Positions 1 through 10,650 of a stretch of DNA of 64,000 bases are shown in pieces. Numbering within the stretch: the first letter of the stretch is position 1; each line of letters opens with the position of its first letter. The translations under genes were made by a program, and so were the position numbers. Below the pieces are notes generated by a model. It saw only the letters and a list, made by a program, of their open reading frames with translations. It ran no database searches and was not told the DNA's origin. The DNA lies in assembly GCA_011316305.1 (NCBI GenBank), contig SAUG01000101.1:62001-126000 (forward strand), in the 5' to 3' direction. Origin of the DNA: Rusavskia elegans. Lineage: Eukaryota; Ascomycota; Lecanoromycetes; Teloschistales; Teloschistaceae.

Positions 1-1794
1 AGACGACTTGATCCTCAGGATCACGATCCCGCCCGAAAGCAACAGACAATTAACTGAGATATACAACGAAAAGAAAGTAAGAATTCCATGATAGATGGAA
101 GAGAGCATTCCAACAATGAAAGATATCGTCGACATAATCCAGAAAATCGTAGGACCAGAATAACAATTCGTTGCGGTCAAACCTGGAATTGGGACCCATA
201 TGGCCAACCATGAAATAGCTGTCTTCTTAATCATATTTGACCTCCTGCCAATTTCCGCAATCCTATTACGAATGACAATAAGGACGTATATTATCAGCGC
301 GAGCGATCCTAGGATAAAAAAGACCCCTACAAAGTCGAAAAGAAGTAGATGTAGATCTCGAAACCTCGTGTTCATAGCCAGTAAACTTGCCGACAGCGAA
401 AGAGGGAGGAAGATGGTAGCCAGCTGCGTCAGTCTCTTGACACCTTGTGACTCATATACATCCAGCGTATCACGATATGCCATCCAAGCGCTTTCGTAGC
501 GTTGCGTATTATCTCGGCTTATTTGGGCTAACTGAGTGCTTGATGCGCTGACTTCGAGCAAGTATTCGGCAAGAGTTGTTGGTACTGCATTTAGGAATTC
601 GAGTTCAAGGTTGTCTATAGTGAGTCTAGTCATTGCGACCAGCTGATCAACGTGCTTGCAATACTCGGTGCAGTTGCGTATTCGAGCGATCGTCTGCGGC
701 ACATCGGTTTTACCGCGATACAGCAGCTCATGGCTTGTTGAAGGGAACGTCCTGTAGCAGACGTCTGTCAATCTTTCTATATGAAGTTGAGACAGCGCTA
801 GGAGCAGTAGCTTGACAAAGACAATGCGAAGGCGGGCAGAGCTTTGTGGAGTAGCCTGCTGATAGGAAGCTGCGAAGACGGGGCCTAGTGCCTTGTACTC
901 CGGAGGACGTTCGTAAAGGACTGTATTGGAATCAGCTAGTGCTAGCAGATAGAACGAGGAAGCTCTCACCAAGTAGCCTATCCCCAGGAATGCTTTTGCA
1001 AGTGAACAGTGAAACTTTAGGGCCTTGGTCCAGACTGTCGTATTGCTTTTCGACCAGAGGGTCGCAACACGGGACGTAGAGAGGGTTCCACTCGGGCGTC
1101 GGAATCGTCTCTCCTGCCCATTGCGACCGCAAGCCGCTTTTAGATAGTCGTGGTGATTCTGGCTTAACACCGGGCGCTTTGTGGAACAGTGGTTGAAGGT
1201 AATCCTCTAGCTGAGGGGTGACTTCTCCTGCAACGTAGTCGTAGATTCGTGCATGGCCGTCAGCAAGATCCGGAATACTGAGTAGAACTTGTTCAACATC
1301 ATTGGTTTCGGACGGCACAAGATCGAGATGGCGCTGAACAGCTGCATCGCCGTGCAAGGAAATATCTGTGATGTGTAGCCAGCACTTTGGTGCGATGTCA
1401 GCGAGAGGTATCGTTGTACTAGCTGTGGCTTCTAAGTTCGCGTCACTGGTCATATCTTGAAGTCTTAAAAGTATGGTTCCGCTGGCTACATAACCGGCGG
1501 AGATCGATTTTAAGAGAAGCAGAGCCTTCAATTCGCGAGATTTGCATTTTATGCCTTGCTGCAAGCTGACGCAATCCCACGCCTGACACAAGGCTGAGAA
1601 TGCCAATCAAAAGCCTTTACCAGCCGCCATATGCTGTACAGGCACAGTGTCTCGTTACCCACATTTTGATTGGCGTGATCTCCACGACAGACAGCCTCGC
1701 ACACCCAGAAAAGCATATGGGAACCGGGATACAAGGCTGACACAAACTCGAACGCGTAATCTGGAAAGCCTCGATATCGGCATAACACAATGGC
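1..1794 (-). CDS. CorA-like divalent-cation transporter-type membrane protein (partial at both ends)
   Basis: Exons on the minus strand read 1794-1621, 1558-970 and 920 to beyond base 1. The introns 1620-1559 and 969-921 (62 and 49 bp) start GTAAAG and GTGAGA, end in AG and keep frame. The C-terminal part has the CorA-type layout: a helix beginning RLTQLATIFLPLSL ends in AMN, where CorA proteins have GMN, and a second hydrophobic helix follows (LLLFDFVGVFFILG). More hydrophobic stretches continue to the window edge. CorA proteins are homopentameric Mg2+ channels; many fungal relatives have long soluble N-termini of unknown role, as here. The Ala in place of Gly in the GMN triad makes Mg2+ transport uncertain. 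The 5' end is unresolved. The frame is open only from 1794, just after a TGA, and its first ATG is internal (1716). The true first exon may lie beyond, or have been lost to, the transposon stack that begins at 1815. Confidence 0.72.
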
Positions 1795-1963
1795 TCACCT
1801 CGGCCAACAAAGAATACCGTATTATCTAGCATATAAGATACTATCTTATGGGCCAAATGTATGTTTTTTCCTCATTTGGAACAGTGTTTTATATAACAAT
1901 ATATCTTATAAGCGGGCGTATATCATAGGTCAGTTAGCAACCTGACTAAGCATCTCGCTGGCG

Positions 1964-2371
1964 TGTTACGTCCACGACTCCACAGAGGTTCCCTGGAAGA
2001 TTAGTCGAGCAAGCGAGCCTAATTATCTATAGCCGCCTATAGCCGCTATAGCCGCTCCTTCCGAAGGACTTTTAGTACGCGGCTATCTATCGGCTTTTAT
2101 AGTTATTTTTAATATATATATCGCTTATTACTTCTATAGATAACTTTTTTTATTAGTTATTAATATAATTATTAAATACGTCTCTACTATTCTTTTTTTA
2201 ATTACTTTATAATAAAGATATTTCGTAATATTATAACTATATTTCTACGGCTATACAGGATTAGTTATAATAATCTATACTAAAATTCCCTTACTATTTA
2301 ATAGTTCGGATTATATTTATAGCTATAGCTAGATTTAAACGTAACGTTTTCTAATATATAGAAACGTAATA
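1964..2371. repeat. Left LTR of copy 1 (408 bp)
   Basis: Pairs with 4919-5326, exactly equal in length. It begins TGTTACGTCCACGACTCC right after the target duplication TGGCG. The start and end form an imperfect inverted repeat (TGTTACGTCC with GGACGTTATA). It is more heavily AT-shifted towards its 3' end than the right LTR. Confidence 0.92.
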
Positions 2372-3069
2372 TTTTAATAATATACTATATTAGTTTCGTT
2401 ATCCTATTCTATATACCGAAGCGATACTATAAAAGTAGTAATATTAAATATCTATAAAAGAAATAGAAAATCTTTAAAGCTATAATCTATATAGATAAAT
2501 ATCTATATTATATTATATATAAGCTAGTTTCTAAATAAAATAATTAAATCTTATTCGTAACCTCGTATTTAAAAATGGCTATTTTTAATTAGATATAGCT
2601 CTAGTTAGAAAACTATCTCGGTAACCTAGAAAGTTAAAAGGAAAATAAAATAAAATAAATTTTCTATACTTTCGGTAATTTAATTATAGCTATAAAAGAA
2701 ACCTTCGGAAATAATAATAAAGATAGAATAATAGATAAGATATTAATAGTTTTAAAATAGTAAAAGTCGATAGCTATTTATACTACTTAGTTTAGAATAT
2801 TAGTCTATAAAATAAACTAAAAAGATTTAACTTTAAAAACCTATTTCTATAAAGGATTCTATATAAAAGCTAAAGAAATTATAGTAGTAATTAAAAAGTC
2901 TAACTTACTAGTAGACTTAATCGAGCTCGCGATAAAAATCGATACTAGGTAATATATAATATATTTAGATAAATAGATATTTAATAAAATAGGACCTGTT
3001 AAAAAAAAATCTAGAAAAAATCTAATAGAACTTAATACTACCGAAACTAAAAGATCGCGAACTAAAGTT

Positions 3070-3111
3070 TATTATTTATATAGAAAGATAAGATACTCTA
3101 AAAAGAATTAC
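3070..3111 (+). pseudogene. Relic of a gag zinc knuckle in copy 1
   Basis: The frame reads Tyr codons at the spacing of a CX2CX4HX4C zinc knuckle: TAT at 3070 and 3079, TAC at 3094 and TAC at 3109. Each Tyr codon is one G-to-A or C-to-T step from Cys or His, as RIP would produce. The same pattern is at 57959-58000 in copy 2. Such knuckles bind nucleic acid in retrotransposon Gag. The reading frame around it is broken by many stops. Confidence 0.6.
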
Positions 3112-4918
3112 CTAACTAAAAAGATAATAAAGGTAATTAAAAATTAGTTCGAAGTAATAGAGAAATTATCTAGAAAAGTAACTAATAAATATATAGCGAA
3201 AAGCTAGTTAACCTATAATAATAATAATTACTATATCTATCTATTAGATAAAACGTAGTTAAAATAGTACTTTAAAGAATTAAAGAAAATATAAAAACTA
3301 AAGAGGCTAATAGTCGAATTTAAATTATATAAAACCGAAAAACCTTTTACTATAGCGCTTAAAGTTAAAATCGAAAGTTAATAAACGATAGCTTTCGTAA
3401 ATAGAAAGGAAAATAATAAAATTATATAAAGATTCTATAGTAAAATCGAAAGATATCTCTATAGGCGAATAATATATAACGATAAGATTTTCGATATCGA
3501 AATTAAAATAAAGAACGGATTAATTAGTAAAACTAATTTTATAATAATTAATAGTTTAAAAAATTATATTATTCTAGGAAACGAATAAAAAAAACCGATT
3601 TTAGAAAAATTAGTAAAAGAAAGTACGATCGGTAAAAAAATAAAATTATAAATAATATATTTTCTAGCCTATAAAAATCTTTTATATAAAGAAATAGATA
3701 TTCTATTAATAATAGATTACGAAGAAATTAAATAGTTAGATACGAAATTTAAAGAAGGCGGAAAAGTTTAGAAAATAAAAATTTAGAAAAATTACTATTA
3801 TTTTCTTTAAAAACTTACTAAAAAAATATAATAAAAGTAGAAAATTAATCTAGTAATTATAGATAGATTATATTAAGAAAGTATATAGGAATATAGTTAA
3901 TACTATAGATAAAATCGAATACTATAAACCTAACTAAGTAGATTAGAATAAAAAAACGCTAGATTTAATATTTAATATTTAATTAAAGAACGAAAATTTT
4001 AATTAGTATCTATTATTATTATTATAGGACGAAATAGTAGCTAAAGAATAGGAATTAGTAATACTTTTAGAAAAACCGGAAATAACTTATAATATAGATA
4101 CCTAAATAGATATATAGAGAATAGAAACGAAAGAATCTTTTATTAGACTTTCTTTAGAAACCTATAGTCCCTATAAATTAAAAAAAGTTAAAATCTTTTA
4201 AAAACTAATCTAAATTATCTAAACTAAATCTAGGAAATAATTTAACGGAAGATTTTTACGCGGCTAATATAAAATTAATAGAAAAGTAAAATATAATAGG
4301 ATTATTAAATTTATTAAAACGAGCTAAAACGCGTTACTTTTAAACGATAAAATTATTTTCGCGTTTATCTAAAGTACGATAATAAATAATAAAATACTTT
4401 TATTTTTTAAAGAGTCGACAGAAATCGGATTTCTAAATAAAATATTTATTATAAATTACTTTTTTAGAATTAAAGAAGGATTTAATATAATAATAAACTT
4501 CGGAATATTTATTAAAAATATTTATAATATTAGAATATAATTTATTCTTTTTATTTTTAAAACGTTTCTTTAAATAAAGATTAATAGGAAGAAAAAAATA
4601 GAATAACCGATAATATAAATAGCGTTAGAGATTAAAAGATTATAAAACTTTAAAACCCGAATATATTTACTATAGATATTACTACTAACCTCGACTTTAT
4701 ATTCTTTTAAACAATTATAGATATATAATAAATAAAAAAAAGATATTTTAATTCCTTTTAATTAAATATAATAGAAGGATTTTATACGGTTTTCTTTTTA
4801 AAAATATATAATAGAAACGTTAATAAAAAATAAAAAAGAAAAAAGAAAAAAAAAAAAACCCTTTTTATATTCCGTATACGACGACTACGCTAGATAAAAA
4901 GCGATATAAAAGAGGCTA

Positions 4919-5326
4919 TATTATATCTATAATTCTATAGAAATTCCCTAGAAGATTAGCCGAATAAGCGAACCTAATTATTTATAGCTGTCTATAGCCG
5001 CTATAGCCGCTTTTCCCGAAAGACTTTTAGTACGCGGCTATCTATTAGCTTTTACGGCTATTTTTAATATATATATTACTTATTATTCCTATAGATAGCT
5101 TCTCTTATTAGTCGTTAATATAATTATTAAATACGTCTCTACTATTCTCTTTTTAATTACTTTATAATAAAAATATCTTATAATATCGTAACCGTATCTC
5201 TATAGCTATATAGGATTAATTACGATAATCTATACTAGAATTCCTTTATTATTTAGTAGCTCGGACTACGTCTACGGCTATAGCTAGGCTCGAACGCAAC
5301 GCCTTCTAATACACAGGGACGTTATA
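4919..5326. repeat. Right LTR of copy 1 (408 bp)
   Basis: It aligns end to end with 1964-2371. Its last 70 bases keep many more C and G bases than the left copy, ending ACACAGGGACGTTATA before the TGGCG duplication. Confidence 0.92.
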
Positions 5327-5331
5327 TGGCG

Positions 5332-5653
5332 GTCCTTCATCACGGTCAGTTTTTTTGGTGGTAAGATGTTCTCACGCATCGAGGTAGAGTAATATCGGGG
5401 TCGATTGTTCAACGTATATAGCTTGTTTTAATTAGATCTTTTGTTATTTAATTCATTAGATATTTTCAACCTTCGTTGCGAATTTTTAATATGCGTTCGA
5501 ATAATCATGTTAAAGAATCGGAATCTCGATAAAGATTCGGCAGATAAGCGAGCTTAGCGCATCTGCAGATACGAATACGCTAACCGAGCCAGTCAGTACG
5601 GCTGGAATAGCCGAGGATCGCTATAATAGGTCTAGCGCAGGGGCTCTTTCTTC
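5332..5653. other. Non-coding stretch between the LTR element and the hAT-like element
   Basis: No ORF and no RNA gene recognised. Base composition is intermediate, not RIP-saturated. It would be the interior of the inferred TIR element, interrupted on both sides by insertions. Confidence 0.5.
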
Positions 5654-6176
5654 CAGCGTGGCCATCCGCATCGCCTAAAACTAGCCATTATTCCGCACCG
5701 CTCTAGCCCGCACCGCACCGCACCAACCAATCAGATAGCTAGTACCGCTCCGTACCGAGCCTCGTGCGGGCTAGTATACTATAAGTATATTCAGCTTTTA
5801 AGCGAGCCTTAGCAGAGGCTTCTCTCTACTACTAGTAGTCTAGTAACGTCAATAAAGATATTAGGAATTCGAAGGGCTTCTACCAGTTTATACAGAGGAT
5901 AATATCGAAAGTCTTTACTATACGCTAGCAATCTAGACGGGGGCTCCAGGTAGTCCGGGCGACCGTAGGCTGCGGGCGGCTTTTAGCGCGTAGTAAGGAC
6001 TATTAGTATTATCCTTTGTAGGGGCTTGGCGCTAAGGCTTGGTATTCCGCAAATAGCTAGCACCGCCCGTACCTAATCGGAGTAGTGCTAGCACCGCTCC
6101 GCACCGCTGATTGGTGGACCCGCACCGCACCAGCACTAGCGTCGGTGCGGCGCGGGCGGTGCGGATGGCCACACTG
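5654..6176. mobile_element. Non-autonomous hAT-like element (523 bp)
   Basis: The left end CAGCGTGGCCATCCGCA and the right end (inverse complement CAGTGTGGCCATCCGCA) form terminal inverted repeats with one mismatch in 17. The flanking octamers CTTTCTTC (5646-5653) and CCCTCTTC (6177-6184) match at 6 of 8 positions, fitting an aged 8-bp hAT duplication. GC-rich subterminal motifs (CCGCACCGC and close variants) recur near both ends, as in hAT elements. No transposase ORF. It stays GC-rich, so it was apparently not RIPed. Confidence 0.6.
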
Positions 6177-6346
6177 CCCTCTTCTATGTAGCGGCTTCCC
6201 ACCTTTCCAAATACATATCTTATACACAAATACCCCTCTAAGTCTGAAAATCCTGATTTGGAACCATATCTTATGCGACAACATATTTAGTGCGAGTTCC
6301 TACTCTTATATGCTAGATAATACGGTAGCTTTTCTGCGCTCCATTC

Positions 6347-8178
6347 TCAAACCCCCACAGCTTGTGGATTCCAGAACAACCCCTCCGGATCTACTGCCCT
6401 CTTGATCTTCACCAATTTGTCATACACGTTCTGACTATAATACACCCTATGCGCCTGACTCGCACTCAATTCGGGATCGACATAATTCAAATATCCACCG
6501 TATCCCATCCCCAGAGCATCATTCAATCCATTCACGAAGTCGATGGTGGGTTTCGTCACTCCATTTGCGGAGGAAGGCACGGTGGCATAATGTTGAAGTA
6601 CCCAAAGGGAGTTTCGTGAACTGTAGGCGGAGGGATACCGTGGGTTATTGACGCGGGAGGAAGGACCGCCAAGGAGGTTGAGCTCGGAGAACCAGCCAGA
6701 TGTGGAGGAGCCGTTCGTAGCGATGTAGGTGAAGTAGTTGAGGAGGGCTGAGGGCTGCGAAACCGTCAGTATCTTTTCGAGAAAGCATAGGGCAATTTAC
6801 TCACGCTCAGGGGAGTGGTTTCGGGCACAAGGATACTCTTAGCGTAGAAGTTGTCGTGCGCGTTGTAGCCTGATAGGGGTTGCGGTAAGGGACTACCCCA
6901 CATGTCTACGAGGGAGTCGAGCCAAGGTAGGGTTTGGATCCTTGTGGACGATGGGGTTGGGAGGGTGCGTAGAAACTCCGGGGCGATCTGGAAATGCAAG
7001 TCAGTAGAAGTGTGTATAAACCAAAAGGTATACTCTCTGTACCTTGGATCTGAAAGTCGTTTCGTCACCATGATACGTGCCGCTGATATGGAATGAAGAA
7101 GGAGAGGGCGTTACACCAAAACCTGTTTTGTCGTCGATTACGGAAGCGTTGAGAGCGAAGCTTTGGATATGCGAGAACGCATTGGCCGCAATTTGTGCAT
7201 TGGCCATGGGAATTTCGTAGACCCAGTTGACGATAGAGGTTGGTGCGGGCAGGGTTTGGAAGTGAAATGTGGTGATGATGCCGATGCTATGCCCATCAGT
7301 AAAGAAAATATCAACAGACAAGCTGTATGAAATGAGTACCTATCGGCAGCTCCTCGGAGGGCCTACAGATTTCAGTCGCTATTCCAGTGGTGGTGATTAT
7401 GTGGTGAACTCACCCAGAAGATGTCCGTGTAGGAGGTCATGGTCGCATGGATGAAGCTTCCATTAGCAAGCACTACGTCGAGGCCGACAATAGTGTCTAG
7501 AGTGAGTCCCCAGCGTCTGCTGCTGTACCCTGGACCGCGTTAATCGTCATCTAGCCATTTGCTCGCTTCAACGAGCAATGAAGTTTTCTCACTTGCTTAC
7601 AGTATCCTCCGTGAGAAGCATGCCCTCCAATTCCGACACCGGGGCAGACGCCGTGAGGCAAGGCTCTCTTGCTCTGGTTATAGATGCCCGTTGCGATGTT
7701 ACCTAGTCTCGCACCTCCGCCAACCTGGGCAACGCCTTTTTTATCGACCGCGACGGTCTGAAATGATTCCAGACTGATGACCATGCTGCCATTCTGGCCG
7801 CCAGAGCTGTAAGAGGCGCTATTCAAATACCGAGAGTCAACCTACGCTTGTGACTTTCTCCCGGGTGAGTCTGGGCGTGCGAGATACTCACTATGAATGT
7901 CCTCCACTTTTGGCTTGCACTTTGATCTTCGATCTGGCTGCGCACAGTACTGCACTGGACACATGCTGTGTAGTAGTCGGCAGCACCACAGCCGCTGGCA
8001 TATACTGAAGGCGAAGATTGTATGGTTGCGAGAGATTCCTATAATTTGATGACCCGGGCAATGAGACCGGTACTCTTGCGCTCGACAAACAGTCTGCAAG
8101 GCTCGCGGCTGCGATGCCGAAAGTCTCCGAGAACACTAGACATGATAACAGCGCTGGAATGAGAGGAATCGAGATCAT
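6347..8178 (-). CDS. Secreted FAD-linked oxidoreductase, BBE/AA7 type (492 aa)
   Basis: Seven exons on the minus strand: 8178-7892, 7818-7601, 7529-7414, 7362-7340, 7286-7043, 6987-6805 and 6754-6347. They join in frame to 492 codons plus stop; the introns are 50-73 bp and one exon is only 23 bp. The ATG at 8178 is preferred over 8238 because it opens directly into a signal peptide (MISIPLIPALLSCLVF). The PP-loop FAD domain contains KSGGHSYASYSSGGQNG, whose His is the usual 8-alpha flavin link. CPGVGIGGHASHGG supplies the Cys for the second covalent link seen in gluco-oligosaccharide oxidase-type enzymes. The C-terminus has the BBE motif YDKLVKIKRAVDPEGLFWNP. Family members oxidise carbohydrates or secondary metabolites using O2; the substrate here is unknown. 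Predicted location is extracellular. Confidence 0.93.
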
Positions 8179-9421
8179 CCTCGTGATTTGGAACCTGTTC
8201 TTCCGAGGGGGTAAGGAACGAAGCTCTTGCACTGACAATCTTGGTCAGTGGAGGAGGGCAATCTTTGTCAGTGGAGGAGACGAACTTTTAGGAGAAACAT
8301 TCTTCAGCTCGAAGGGCGGGGTAGTAGCGGACCTGCACATATTACACGCATATTACATGCACATTGCCTTACTGCAGCCAAATGTCGTGCAACCTACGAC
8401 CGTCGTACATATGCAACCCACACCTCAAATCCACTTCATGGTCCTTAGTGTATAGCCGGCCCAATGATGTGACTAAACCCTATTTATGAGCGTACAAGAA
8501 CATCGCTCATAGCTTCCGGGTCGTCTCTGGACAAGATCCCTGCTGGTTTTCAATGGGCCCCACCAATTGTTATAACACTTGGGGCGATATGCAGACGCCC
8601 TACTGATCTCATTGCGGAAGTCAGTCCTCACAATGCTTGCCCTCGAGCAGTCCCCAATCCACAATACTTCCAGCTTCGGTAATAATAAATACTAATTTGG
8701 CTACCCTCTTCTTTGCCTTGACTTCTGCCCTGTGAAAGTTCCGAAGCAGGCGTTGTCCGGCTAGACCCATGTAGGCATTACCACAGCCCAGCGGATCATA
8801 CCAAACCTTGAGGCTTGAGACATCTGCTAGGGCAAGAGTCTTGAGACTCTGGAAACACCTGAGCGTTGGAAGCAGAGTCTCGATACCGTCCTGGTACCGC
8901 AGGCATCGCTTGATGCATGATTTCTAATTGCGCCTGTGACCAGCTGCCGTGTTGATTTGCGGGACCGAGGCATTGTTCCATCAAAAAGTTGGTCCCAAGG
9001 CAAATATAGTATGGATGATTCGAAGACTAAGGTAGAGTGTGTGGTGAAATCATGGTCTTGGCAAGTCGGATCTGCGCTTATCACGTGACCTCGCTTGCTA
9101 GCGCCCGGTCTTTGGGAAAGGGGCAAAAGCAAGGGGCTTTTCGATTCTTTCTCCTTGGTGTGTACTACTCACATGCTCTACAGCCATTGCGTACGCTGAG
9201 AACCGCCATGACATGAAGAATATCAGTTACCGCTCCGGCTGCCGAGTCCAGTCAACCAAGAATACATTACTTTACTTACATTTATCGAAGTATCCCTACC
9301 TGCGCCTCTTTCCAAACACGCCCACCTCATGTATTCAAATCCACGTTCCCACCATCTAACAAATCAATAAATCCCACGAAACACCACAGCATTCGCCGAA
9401 GTAAAGCTCCAGCTTCACATC
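8179..9421. other. Intergenic region, no gene seen
   Basis: Upstream of the FAD oxidoreductase and downstream of the next minus-strand gene, so it should hold the oxidoreductase promoter. ORFs are short and uncoordinated on both strands. No RNA gene or repeat recognised. Confidence 0.55.
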
Positions 9422-10650
9422 TCACCCAGTGATCGAATCCCGTAGCTCCCACAAAATATAATAATACGTCTGACCTCCCCACTCCCAAAATCTCGTACCC
9501 TCACTCCCTTTCGCATCATCACTGGACAACGCACCCTCACTCGACGACCCCCCTTCATCATCCGTAACGCCCCCCGGCAACTCCGTAAAAATCCTCGCCA
9601 TCGGAATCTTCCTCCCCAACACCTGACTATGATCCGCAATCAAATAGGCAATCCCCTGCCCATGGCTCGTCGCCAACAGCGCCAACCCCTCTTCAGTACT
9701 CATATCGTACGTATGGCCCGGCCACGGTAAATGTAATTGATCTTCTTTCTCCACCTCGATGTATTCGATGAGCTCGCGCGTTTCGGGCGTGATGATGTTG
9801 GCGCGGAAGATGTAGCGGAGACTTGGCGTGCCGAGGATTCCGGCTTCGTGGGTCCAGAGGAGCCATATGATGTCGGACCAGCGCCAGAGTGGGGGCCAGC
9901 GGCGACCGGAGCCGAACCCGGCTTTGTATTTGGGGGAGAAATTGGATTCGGCGATGATGGTGCCGCCGGAGGGGATGAAGGTGTTGTAGTAGAGGCCAGT
10001 GGTTGGGGCCTGGGTTGGTTAGCATTGGGTGGATGTAGCTGTTTGCGTTGGAGTTATTGAGGATTATTCAGAGTTACATTGGGGAAATGATGATATGAGA
10101 ATGGAGGACTGTGGGTGGTGCATGTGTGTACACCCACGTTATTGAGAATGCCAAAAGAATCCATAAAGGGCTTGTCTTGTTTCAAGTAGATCGAATGAAC
10201 AGAGTGCACATCAGTCGGTACACCCAACTTTCCCAAGGCCCCGAAAAGCTCTTCAGGTGGCGCGCCTAATACGTTCCTTTGCCATGTCCAGCCGTTTTTA
10301 AGGGCTTCTAGACTCCAGGAGTAGTCCACGGGCTGGCCGTGGAGGATCATATTCAACAGCATTCTTCCTTTGCAGACCAACCGGTCGTAGTCGATTTCTC
10401 GCTTGGTAAGGGTTGCAGACCGATTTGCGGCGGTGAAGTTGTGGGTATACTCGTTGAGACCGAAAGGAACGCCGATTTTTGGGTCACGCTCTTGATTGGA
10501 TCGTTGGGTAGAAGTTTGTACTGTGTAATAAGGATCATGGCCACGGGGCTGGTAAGCAATTGGTAGGAGGTACAGAGTAATCAGGGCAGCAAGGAAGGAA
10601 AGGGCTGCAACACTGGGCCGGAACCCGTATCCCAATGCAGGCGACATCAT
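9422..10650 (-). CDS. Unknown single-pass membrane protein (386 aa)
   Basis: Two exons, 10650-10078 and 10009-9422, join in frame across a 68-bp intron that starts GTAACT, has a GCTAACC branch-like site and ends CCAG. The start is the first ATG of the frame (10650); a second ATG follows directly. Residues about 9-31 are a hydrophobic anchor (SVAALSFLAALITLYLLPIA), suggesting a type II membrane or Golgi/secretory protein. The lumenal part is rich in aromatic residues, with Asn-X-Ser/Thr sites (NFTAANRS). The C-terminal half contains a Trp-rich stretch (WPPLWRWSDIIWLLWTHEAG) and an acidic Ser/Asp run. I do not recognise the family. Codon use in exon 2 is strongly C-rich at third positions, supporting real coding. 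Confidence 0.75.

Larger units (their letters stand above)
1964..5326. mobile_element. RIP-degraded LTR retrotransposon, copy 1 (3363 bp)
   Basis: The two 408-bp LTRs begin TGTTACGTCC, or its C-to-T/G-to-A derivative, and end GGGACGTTATA or a derivative. The element is flanked by a perfect 5-bp target duplication TGGCG at 1959-1963 and 5327-5331. Across the first 22 aligned bases every LTR difference is C-to-T or G-to-A, the hallmark of RIP. The interior is 2547 bp, too short for a complete gag-pol, so the family looks non-autonomous or internally deleted. No ORF survives. A degenerate zinc-knuckle pattern at 3070-3111 indicates a former gag on the plus strand. Copy 2 lies at 56850-60221. Confidence 0.93.
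1815..6327. mobile_element. Putative TIR DNA transposon or MITE split by later insertions
   Basis: Bases 1815-1838 (starting TACCGTATTATCTAGC) and 6304-6327 are perfect 24-bp inverted copies. Both begin and end with TA, as expected of a Tc1/mariner-like end with a TA target. An LTR retrotransposon (1964-5326) and a hAT-like element (5654-6176) lie inside. Subtracting them and their duplications leaves about 610 bp of original element. No transposase remains in that residue. The alternative is that this is simply a dispersed inverted repeat pair; family assignment is inference. Confidence 0.45.

Noticed and set aside
6085..6405. 106-codon ORF across the hAT element and the inverted repeat
   Set aside because: It runs through terminal repeats and has no protein-like features.
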